This document shows positions 34,018 to 40,567 of a stretch of DNA of 45,004 nucleotides, one piece after another. The DNA is from Planctomycetota bacterium (lineage in GTDB: Bacteria > Planctomycetota > Planctomycetia > Gemmatales > Gemmataceae). The notes under the pieces are model-generated. The model did not search any database. It was not told where the DNA came from and saw nothing but the letters and a program-made list of their open reading frames with translations. A program made the position numbers and the translations under genes. Numbering within the stretch: the stretch's first letter is position 1; every line of letters begins with the position of its first letter. The stretch is taken from contig JACPZP010000126.1 in assembly GCA_016195405.1 (NCBI GenBank), forward strand, positions 1 to 45,004. The letters run 5' to 3'.

Positions 34018-34305
34018 CTATTCGAGCCGGAGATTTTCGTGGATACGGCCCAGCTGCCTTTCCACGACAATCATCTGCTCGTAGAACTCGGTCACCGCTC
34101 TTTCTTTCACTTCGGCGGAGGCGCCGTTCAGGCCGGCGATCTGGCACATGAACTGGACGTAGCCGTCGATGCGTAGACCCATTGCTTCAATACGCTGCAA
34201 TCGCTCCTCCATCGTCCAGGCAGGCGCCGACCAAGGGCCGGAAAGGTTTTTGGCGCCCAGGGAAGGAGCAGCGGCTGCGGAAGGGGCTATCGCTTTGGTG
34301 ATCAT
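34018..34305 (-). CDS. Hypothetical helical protein
   Basis: 95 residues from MITKAIAPSAAAAPSLG, Ala/Pro-rich at the start, then helical (MEERLQRIEAMGLRIDGYVQFMCQIAGLNGASAEVKERAVTEFYEQMIVVERQLGRIHENLRLE). No family recognised. Start at 34305 is preferred; the frame upstream overlaps the rpsU region antisense-like and is not conserved-looking. Confidence 0.6.
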   Translation of the reverse strand: MITKAIAPSAAAAPSLGAKNLSGPWSAPAWTMEERLQRIEAMGLRIDGYVQFMCQIAGLNGASAEVKERAVTEFYEQMIVVERQLGRIHENLRLE

Positions 34306-34381
34306 GGAAGTCTTTCGCCTTTCGGGCCAATGTTTAGGATCAGGGGCGAGCCCTGAATCAGGGTCAGCCCTGGGCCTCCAA

Positions 34382-34594
34382 TCATCGATACGTTCCGTTT
34401 CGCCCTTCAACTTTGCCCTTGCGAATAGCGCTTTCCTTGCGCAGCTTGGCGCGCCGCCGAACCTCGCAGGGTTTTTCGAAATGCTTGCGCTTGCGCAACT
34501 CTTTGGTAAGGCCGCTTCGCTCCAACAGCTTCTTGAAGCGGCGCAAGGCCAATCCAATCGGTTCGCGGTCGTGAACACGCATTCGTAGAGGCAT
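34382..34594 (-). CDS. rpsU: 30S ribosomal protein S21
   Basis: 70 residues, MPLRMRVHDREPIGLALRRFKKLLERSGLTKELRKRKHFEKPCEVRRRAKLRKESAIRKGK..., the usual S21 fold and size. S21 helps the small subunit engage the Shine-Dalgarno region. AAAGGA 6 nt before ATG 34594 fixes the start. It is grouped here with csrA, S14 and an RRM protein. Confidence 0.93.
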   Translation of the reverse strand: MPLRMRVHDREPIGLALRRFKKLLERSGLTKELRKRKHFEKPCEVRRRAKLRKESAIRKGKVEGRNGTYR

Positions 34595-34737
34595 GAATTG
34601 TCCTTTCTGTTGTCGTTTACAACTGTCGTTGAAAAACTCGATCCTGTCAGAGCCAGTGTATGCCGATTCGGGTGGAGCCGAGGCGGTCCTAAAGTGAGTT
34701 GACGCGCCTCTGCTCGCCCGCACAGAAACGTTTCCGG

Positions 34738-35040
34738 TTAGCGTCGGCCGCCGTAACCGCCGCGGCCGCCTGAACCGCCGTGGCCGCTTTCAGTCCTCGG
34801 CTTGGCCTCGTTAACCGTCAACGAGCGGCCGCCGGAGTCTTTTCCATTCAGCCCGGCGATGGCCGCCTGGGCTTCCTGGTCGGTCTTCATTTCCACGAAG
34901 CCGAAACCCTTGGACCTGCCGGTATCCCGGTCCATGATGATCTGCGCGGACTCGACCGTGCCGTGCTCCTCGAACATCTTCGAGAGATCTGCGTCGGTGA
35001 CCCCGTAACCGAGATTACCAACGTACAGCTTTCTACCCAT
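34738..35040 (-). CDS. RRM-type RNA-binding protein with Gly-rich tail
   Basis: 100 residues from MGRKLYVGNLGYGVTDADL. RNP2 is LYVGNL; RNP1 is KGFGFVEM; the tail is SGHGGSGGRGGYGGRR. This is the bacterial Rbp/cold-shock-like RRM type. GGAG 8 nt before ATG 35040. Likely binds RNA in the cytosol, perhaps under cold or stress. Confidence 0.92.
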   Translation of the reverse strand: MGRKLYVGNLGYGVTDADLSKMFEEHGTVESAQIIMDRDTGRSKGFGFVEMKTDQEAQAAIAGLNGKDSGGRSLTVNEAKPRTESGHGGSGGRGGYGGRR

Positions 35041-35141
35041 TTGCAAACTCCAAAAAGAGGCAACTCCCATTAGCGGGAGCACAGCCAGTGAATAAAACGG
35101 ACACGAACATTCGTCAATCATTCCCAACGTAGGAACGATCA

Positions 35142-35483
35142 TCACCCATGAATTGGCCGCCCTTTCGAAAGCGCGATCTTCGCCAGCGAGCTTTTCGCAA
35201 GCGAGTGAATGTGAGCCGAAGTAAAGGCGAGTGGCACGCCGACCTTCAGCTTCGACAGGCCGGCAGTTGTTGGGCGGTCGGCCAGCTTGCCGCGAAATGC
35301 GGAACCTTTGATGCTGGTAATGCGGACCATTAGGGTTTCGAAAGATCCGTTGCCGGTCAGAAGCGTCAGCCTGACGAAGTTGCCGGATCGTAACCCGCGG
35401 ATCCCTACACGCAATTCGACATCCTCGATACCTTCCCCGCGCCGCATTTCCTCGATGTTTTCGATATCTACTGGGTTGTGCAT
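35142..35483 (-). CDS. Hypothetical protein
   Basis: 113 residues from MHNPVDIENIEEMRRGEGIE; AAAGGA 7 nt upstream of ATG 35483. It is mostly beta, with LRVGIRGLRSGNFVRLTLL, TLMVRITSIKGSAFRGKLADRP and PLAFTSAHIHSL strands. No domain recognised by me. It is preceded by copy 2 of the shared leader element also found before the HEAT gene. Confidence 0.65.
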   Translation of the reverse strand: MHNPVDIENIEEMRRGEGIEDVELRVGIRGLRSGNFVRLTLLTGNGSFETLMVRITSIKGSAFRGKLADRPTTAGLSKLKVGVPLAFTSAHIHSLAKSSLAKIALSKGRPIHG

Positions 35484-35579
35484 CCTGTGTCCTTTCACCC
35501 GCAAGGCGGGGTCAGAGACATGCCGGTGGTTGCGCGACTAGATCATCCGCGTTAGTGCGCGGCAAAACCACCAATGGAC

Positions 35580-35686
35580 GGCATCTACGTGCATGCGAGG
35601 ACTCAAAGGCCTCCTCCGCACACTTGATGTCCACCGGATCCGAAGAGTTTTCTGGGGAAGGGGAAGGCACCAGGGATGAAGAGCAA
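35580..35686 (-). promoter_or_regulatory. Conserved 5' leader element, copy 2
   Basis: Nearly identical to 23141-23239. The hairpin TGCGGAGGA...TCCTCGCA is kept but its loop is longer (a CTCAAAGGCC-like insertion). It starts 7 nt after TAGAAT (35699-35694), exactly the spacing of copy 1, and ends about 97 nt before the gene at 35483. Downstream (35526-35575) an additional 7-bp GGTGGTT/AACCACC stem is present. Confidence 0.6.
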
Positions 35687-35982
35687 TGCAAGCATTCTAT
35701 CCGCCGATGGCCATAACGGCGATGTCAATTGCGGAATGCGGCGTAAACAGCCTCTTGAGCGAGCGCGCCACCTGCCCGCCATCACCGCCACGCACTTTGG
35801 CGCTGAGCTCGTCGAGTTAAAGCATTCAGGCAATGTTATTTATGGCTGCATTTTTGTCAGGGACTCACAGTACCAAACTCACATACCCCCTGAGACCCTC
35901 ATCCGTGATTCTTGGCAAATTCCGTCCAATGACGGAACGACGGACATAGCAATTGCGCCTTCCAAAATGGTACAAAGGAAGA

Positions 35983-36108
35983 ATGAAAGAGGGCGGTCAC
36001 GTCACGGTAGGAGAACTGCTTCTCAGCGTCGATCCAGGGTCTCACGACGAATTCTTCGCCGAATTCCAGTGGGCCAGGGCATCGGAAGGGATCAGGATGA
36101 TCATCTGA
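35983..36108 (+). CDS. Possible 41-residue small protein
   Basis: ATG at 35983 preceded by AAAGGAAGA; frame MKEGGHVTVGELLLSVDPGS onward, ending RMII. It lies just before the first hairpin of the inverted array (36125), which could end its transcript. No family recognised and no homolog can be checked. The remainder of the gap 35700-36412 holds no convincing gene. Confidence 0.35.
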   Translation: MKEGGHVTVGELLLSVDPGSHDEFFAEFQWARASEGIRMII

Positions 36109-36124
36109 ATCACTTTCGGCATTT

Positions 36125-36409
36125 AGCCCCGTTCACGGGGCTTTCGCGCAGCGTGTAGGCCCGACGTTTACGGCGGGTTTTCAGGGGAACAGAAACGATC
36201 GGGAGGCCCGTTCATGGGCCTTCTTGATGTGACGGCTTGAGCCGTCTGAATGCGGAGAAACTATGTCGCGCAAAACACGTCCTGGAGGGCTGAAGCCGAA
36301 CCGCGAGAAGGCCCGTGAACGGGTTTCAATCAAAGGGTCGCGGTCGGCCCTCCCAACCCGCCGTCAACGGCGGGCCTAAACGCTCCGCGAAAGCCTCGTG
36401 AACGAGGCT
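36125..36409. repeat. Inverted array of seven 7-bp hairpins
   Basis: Each hairpin has a 4-nt loop. Left half: AGCCCCG-TTCA-CGGGGCT (36125), CCCGACG-TTTA-CGGCGGG (36160), AGGCCCG-TTCA-TGGGCCT (36204), GACGGC-TTGA-GCCGTC (36231, centre). Right half: AGGCCCG-TGAA-CGGGTTT (36309), CCCGCCG-TCAA-CGGCGGG (36357), AGCCTCG-TGAA-CGAGGCT (36392). The right half mirrors the left in order, and the spacer TTCGCGCAGCGTGTAGG returns inverted as CCTAAACGCTCCGCGAA. So the whole ~285 nt is one imperfect inverted repeat made of hairpins. It abuts the solitary terminase gene. Confidence 0.75.
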
Positions 36410-36511
36410 CCGATGAAGGACACGGTTCCTCGCGGCGTCTCGACCCTAGGCAAATGCACGTCCGAATACATTCAATTTTTCACGTCCACATCTCTTTCCC
36501 CTATCCTCAAC

Positions 36512-38092
36512 ATGTCGCACACGCCTCCTGACGCCGAACGTCCCCCAGTTTCCGAGCCTCCCGGCGCCGAGCGTCGCGCTGAAGCCGACCGGCATCCCGA
36601 AGCCGCGCGTCCTGCCAACGCCGAGCGGGCTCCCGACGCCGAGCAGCCCCCTGAAGCCGAGCGTCCCGCCAACTCTGATCGTCCCCCCGAAGGCCAGCGT
36701 CCTCCTGGCGTCAAGATCATGCAGACGCTCGGCCTGGAGCCTGATCCTTGGCAGATCGATGTCCTTGAGAGCGACAGGCAGCAGCTTCTGCTCAACTGTT
36801 GCCGGCAGGCGGGGAAGTCGACTACGGTCGCGGTCTTGGCTTTGGTTGAGGCGCTGTTTCGGCCCAGGACCAAAGTGCTGATCGTGTCGCGCAGCCATCG
36901 GCAGGCGAAGGAGCTGTTGCGGCAGATTCAGTTTTTTCACAGGCTCCTCAAATACACGCTGCTGCAGCGGAAGACGGCGGAGGAGATCGAGTTCACGCAT
37001 TTAAGCCGGATCGTGTCGTTGCCGTGCCGGGAGGAGACGATCCGCGGCTATTCGCACATCGATCTGATGATTCTCGACGAGGCGGCGCGGGTGCCCGACG
37101 ATGTTTATCGCGCGGTCAGGCCCATGCTGGCGGTGTCGAACGGGAGGCTGGTGTGCTTGTCGACGCCCTACGGCAAGCGCGGCTTTTTCTGGGACGCTTG
37201 GGCGCGCGGCGCGGACGATTGGACGCGATTTGAAATCTCCGCGGACAAGATTCCGCGGATCAAGCCGGCGTTTCTGGATCAGGAAAAGCGGGCGCTCGGC
37301 GAGACGTGGTTTCGGCAGGAGTATTTCTGCTCGTTTGAAGCCATGGAGGGACTGGTGTATGCGGAATTTGAGAGACACGTGGTCAACGTGGAAGACGCGC
37401 CGGCTTTCCTGTCGCTCGCGCCCTTCGATATCGGCAAGCATCATGGCGGCACGCACAATGGCGGCACGCACGACGACGACCGGGAATGGAAGATCAAGCT
37501 CGGGAATTGGCAGCGCGTGCACGGCGATGGTTTGCGGCTTGTCGGCGGCATCGACTTTGGGTTCCGTAATCCGTTCGCGGCCGTTTGGGGCGTGCTCGAT
37601 CGAGACGGCGTCCTGTGGCTTTGCGGCGAGCATTACTGCCGGCAACGGCCGCTGAGCTACCACGCGCAGCAGCTGCCCAAGAACGTGACCTGGCATGCCG
37701 ATCCGTCGGGGGCGGGCGAGATCAGCGAGCTGCGCTGCGCGGGCTTGTGCGTGAAGACGGCGAAGAACGCGGTGCGTCTCGGGATCGCCGCGGTACACGC
37801 CCGCTTGGAGGAGGGGACGCTGAAAATCTTGAAGGGACGCTGCCCGAATCTGTTGGCCGAGGCGGGTCTTTATCGCTTCGACAGCACGTCGGGCGAAGGA
37901 GGCGAGAACCCACTGGACGAGTACAACCACGCCTTGGACGCATTGCGCTACCTCATCAGCCGGCTCGACGTGCGGCTCATGGCTGGGCGACTGCGCGACT
38001 CGCAGTCTTCGACGACGCAGGAGACGCGCGAGCAGCAGCGCGAACGCAGCTTTGCCGAGATGGCCGATGACGACTCGATGTGGATTCCGTAA
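36512..38092 (+). CDS. Phage-type terminase large subunit
   Basis: 526 residues. The ATPase part has Walker A CCRQAGKST (about residue 100), a Q-motif-like DPWQIDVL before it, Walker B LMILDEAAR, and coupling motif LVCLSTPYGKRG. The nuclease part has GIDFGFRNP and DEYNHALDALRY. This protein cuts and packages phage DNA. No portal, capsid or small subunit lies nearby, so it is a solitary copy. Start: ATG 36512 is used because the repeat region begins there; ATG 36413 has a GAGG box 5 nt upstream, within the last array hairpin, and would add 33 residues. Confidence 0.85.
   Translation: MSHTPPDAERPPVSEPPGAERRAEADRHPEAARPANAERAPDAEQPPEAERPANSDRPPEGQRPPGVKIMQTLGLEPDPWQIDVLESDRQQLLLNCCRQAGKSTTVAVLALVEALFRPRTKVLIVSRSHRQAKELLRQIQFFHRLLKYTLLQRKTAEEIEFTHLSRIVSLPCREETIRGYSHIDLMILDEAARVPDDVYRAVRPMLAVSNGRLVCLSTPYGKRGFFWDAWARGADDWTRFEISADKIPRIKPAFLDQEKRALGETWFRQEYFCSFEAMEGLVYAEFERHVVNVEDAPAFLSLAPFDIGKHHGGTHNGGTHDDDREWKIKLGNWQRVHGDGLRLVGGIDFGFRNPFAAVWGVLDRDGVLWLCGEHYCRQRPLSYHAQQLPKNVTWHADPSGAGEISELRCAGLCVKTAKNAVRLGIAAVHARLEEGTLKILKGRCPNLLAEAGLYRFDSTSGEGGENPLDEYNHALDALRYLISRLDVRLMAGRLRDSQSSTTQETREQQRERSFAEMADDDSMWIP
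36524..36700 (+). repeat. 18-bp repeats encoding Pro/Glu/Arg hexapeptides
   Basis: About ten imperfect units of the form PxxAER (PPDAER, RAEADR, HPEAAR, PANAER, APDAEQ, PPEAER, PANSDR, PPEGQR) make a disordered N-terminal tail on the terminase. Unusual for terminases. Confidence 0.7.
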
Positions 38093-38102
38093 TGAGCGCG
38101 GC

Positions 38103-38123
38103 GGACGGATTGCAAATCCGTCC
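38103..38123. terminator. 9-bp hairpin after the terminase gene
   Basis: GGACGGATT-GCA-AATCCGTCC is a perfect stem 10 nt after the stop codon. No T-tract follows, so it may stall or protect the transcript end, or be a dispersed repeat of a type seen in planctomycetes. Confidence 0.5.
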
Positions 38124-38221
38124 TACGGCGAAAACCGGCTTGACGGTTCGCGCCTCTCGTTTGACAATGGGAGTGGAATCTCACCGAAACCTGCGACCGA
38201 CCATTGTGGGAGGATGATCTT

Positions 38222-38881
38222 ATGAAGCGCTATTTCGCGGCATTTTGCGTCGCTCTCTTGGTTTGCACAACGACCCAGGGAGGCGAGATTCGGGGCCAAT
38301 ACGTCGAAGCGCGGACTTGCGACGTTTGGACCGGGCCGTGCTTCGCCAACGCGGACTTTAACATCGGCGGCAAGAACGGCGTCATGGGCTGGAAGATCGA
38401 CAAGGGCAGCATGGACAATGTCCGCCTCGACGGCCTCGGCGTGGTCGCGGTCGTGGCGGCGGGCAACACGCTCGGACTGGAGCAGAGCGGACCCGCGCGG
38501 GCGATTCTCATCGTCGATTGCCGGGCGACGTCGCTTCAGCGCGAGGCATTGGTGAAATTCGCCAAGGAGCAGGGCGGCAAGCTTCTGGGCAACATCCTTG
38601 CCGTGCAAGACGCGAAAGTCGAATTGACCAATTGCCAGTGCGACGGCGAGGCGTGCTATGAGCTGGTCGCCGGCGCTGCCCGTGTCAAGACCCGCTGCAT
38701 CGACCACAAAGCCGACCAGGCGTGCGGCAACGAAACGGCGTTCTATCCGCCCCTAGCGCGCGGAGTGAGCGCGCGGGTGGCCGGCGTGGTCGAGCACAGC
38801 TTCCGCGGCCAAGGTCTTGAGGAAAATTGGGGCGACTTCGAGCGCCGCGGGGCGTACGTCGGTTCGTTTCAGGTGAAGTAA
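38222..38881 (+). CDS. Exported DUF1326 protein
   Basis: 219 residues. A signal peptide MKRYFAAFCVALLVCTTTQGG is followed by DUF1326: GQYVEARTCDVWTGPCFANAD and VAVVAAGNTLG..., with several Cys (CDVWTGPC, CQCDGEAC, C..C) that could bind metal. Function of the family is not known. GGGAGG precedes ATG 38222. Confidence 0.85.
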   Translation: MKRYFAAFCVALLVCTTTQGGEIRGQYVEARTCDVWTGPCFANADFNIGGKNGVMGWKIDKGSMDNVRLDGLGVVAVVAAGNTLGLEQSGPARAILIVDCRATSLQREALVKFAKEQGGKLLGNILAVQDAKVELTNCQCDGEACYELVAGAARVKTRCIDHKADQACGNETAFYPPLARGVSARVAGVVEHSFRGQGLEENWGDFERRGAYVGSFQVK

Positions 38882-38884
38882 CCT

Positions 38885-38946
38885 TTGAGCCCGAAGCGCA
38901 AGCGAGGAAGGACGTCGTACGACCCTCGCTTGCGCTTCGGGCTCAA
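38885..38946. repeat. 23-bp perfect-arm hairpin repeat
   Basis: TTGAGCCCGAAGCGCAAGCG + AGG and its exact complement flank a 16-nt loop. I recall this as a widespread planctomycete dispersed repeat that is often mis-translated as SPKRKRG. It fills most of the gap between the DUF1326 gene and the next gene. Confidence 0.75.
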
Positions 38947-38962
38947 TTTATGGGGTTCGCTT

Positions 38963-39649
38963 ATGATTCGTCGCGCTGGATTGGCGATGCTTTTGCTTCC
39001 GGTCGCGCTTTGGTCGGTATCCTCCGCCGGGGACGCTAAGTACAAGATCAAAGTCGGCGATAATCCGGCGCCGATGGAGTTGTCGGACGCGTTCAAGAAG
39101 CTCCTGGGCAAGCAATCGGTGCAGGTGCAGGACGCGGCGGGCAAATCCTTGTGCGAAATCTGGTTTCGCGCGGAGATTCCCGCCGACGCCACTCCGGAGC
39201 AGATCAAGAACGGCATCACTTACCGCGAGATCAAACAGACGGAAATCTTGGGGGCGATCCGCTTCGACCAAGACTTCACCGACTACCGCAAGCAAAAGGT
39301 GAAGGCCGGCGCGTACACGCTGCGGCTCGGCTATCAGCCGATGGACGGCGACCACCAGGGAAGTTCGGAGTTTCAGGAATTCATAGTCGTGCTCGACGCC
39401 GCCAAGGACACGAAGGCGGAATTGATGGATCCCAAGCACATGATCGAAGTCAGCCAAAAGAGCATCGGCACCGGGCATCCCGGGGTCTACATGCTTTTCC
39501 CTGTCAGCAAGATCGGCCCGATGCCGACCCTATCTGCGATGCCGAAGGACCACTGGGTGGTCAACAGCAAAGCCGACGTGGTTGTCGGCGGCAAGAAGAG
39601 CGGCGCGGCCTTGGGCATCGGCGTGACCGTGATCGGCGCCGCGGATTGA
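38963..39649 (+). CDS. Exported hypothetical protein
   Basis: 228 residues from MIRRAGLAMLLLPVALWSVS (signal peptide to about residue 22). The mature part is beta-rich (SVQVQDAAGKSLCEIWFRAEIP, AGAYTLRLGYQPMDGDHQGS, FIVVLDAAKDT). No domain recognised. The frame extends upstream into the hairpin repeat, which is non-coding. It follows the DUF1326 gene and may be co-transcribed. Confidence 0.75.
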   Translation: MIRRAGLAMLLLPVALWSVSSAGDAKYKIKVGDNPAPMELSDAFKKLLGKQSVQVQDAAGKSLCEIWFRAEIPADATPEQIKNGITYREIKQTEILGAIRFDQDFTDYRKQKVKAGAYTLRLGYQPMDGDHQGSSEFQEFIVVLDAAKDTKAELMDPKHMIEVSQKSIGTGHPGVYMLFPVSKIGPMPTLSAMPKDHWVVNSKADVVVGGKKSGAALGIGVTVIGAAD

Positions 39650-39800
39650 ACCGCGGACGGATCGGCAGCGCACTTCCCACTTTTCCGCTCAAGAAACCAA
39701 GCGCACCTTCTTCATCTCGCGCGGCATCGAAGTTGCACAATTTGCATAGAGAGGAACTTCAAGCGAGAAACTCTGTCGCCCGCGTGAGAGGAGGTCTGTT

Positions 39801-40094
39801 ATGAGAGCCCTCGTGATGTCCGTGCTTTTGGCGCTTACGGTGTTGACAGCCGCTCCATCGAATTCCGATGCCCAATCGCGATGGCGCAGGTCCTATTACT
39901 ACCCAACGTATTCGTCTCCAGTCTACAGCTACCCAACCTACAGTTACTCTCCGGGATACACCTCGTACTACGACGGCAGCTATTGGGACGGCGGTTACTA
40001 CTCGTATTACCCGCCTTCGGTCAACTACTACCCGAGCTATAGCTATTACCCGTCGTACAATTATTACCCACGCTACCGCTGGCGGCGTTGGTAG
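39801..40094 (+). CDS. Secreted Tyr-rich protein
   Basis: 97 residues. Signal peptide MRALVMSVLLALTVLTAAPS, then a Tyr/Ser/Pro-rich tail (YYYPTYSSPVYSYPTYSY...) ending in a basic RYRWRRW. It is short and low-complexity. GAGGAGG 6 nt before the ATG. The gap 39650-39800 upstream is the only promoter space. The PfpI-like fragment follows at once. Confidence 0.78.
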   Translation: MRALVMSVLLALTVLTAAPSNSDAQSRWRRSYYYPTYSSPVYSYPTYSYSPGYTSYYDGSYWDGGYYSYYPPSVNYYPSYSYYPSYNYYPRYRWRRW

Positions 40095-40113
40095 GGGAGA
40101 AGCAGGCGCCCAT

Positions 40114-40551
40114 GTGGACATCGTGGCGCCTAAGCCGGGGCAAATCCAAGGCTTCCGCCACCACGACAAGGCGTCGATGGTGGCGATTGACCGCACCCTG
40201 GACGAAGTAAGCGCTGACGACTATGACGCGCTCGTGTTGCCCGGCGGGGCCTTGAGCGCGGATGCCTTGCGGATAGAGCCCGCGGTCCAGGCGGTGCTGG
40301 AACAGGTGAACGACGCGGACAAGCCGATCGCGGCAATTTGTCACGCGCCATGGGAATTGGTGTCCGCCGACTTGGTCTGGGGACGGAGGCTCACCAGCTA
40401 CTTCACGATCCAAGACGACATCCGCAATGCCAAGGGTACTTGGACGGATCAGGAAGTCGTTGTGGAAGGCAACTGGGTGACGAGCCGCCGGCTATCCGAC
40501 TCGCCTGCGTTCAATCGCGAAATGCTTGCTTTGTTTCAGTGCGCGCGTTGA
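40114..40551 (+). pseudogene. DJ-1/PfpI-family gene lacking its 5' end
   Basis: 145 residues if begun at GTG 40114. It matches PfpI/YhbO-type proteins from AGAHVDIVAPKPGQIQGFRHHDK through DYDALVLPGGALSADALR, the nucleophile AICHAPW, LTSYFTIQDDIRNAKGTW and VTSRRLSDSPAFNREML. The first strand and helix (normally about 30 residues, including an active-site Glu) are absent, and the conserved sequence begins 16 nt after the stop of the Tyr-rich gene. GTG or ATG (40177) starts are possible, but the fold would be incomplete. Confidence 0.65.
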
Positions 40552-40567
40552 ATTCGGGAGTCAGTCA

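Noticed and set aside
35676..36158. 160-codon plus-strand frame in the intergenic region
   Set aside because: Starts inside the conserved leader/promoter of the opposite strand, runs into the hairpin array, and has no domain.
38885..38962. N-terminal extension MSPKRKRGRTSY of the exported protein
   Set aside because: It is the translation of the hairpin repeat; a signal peptide starts at 38963.
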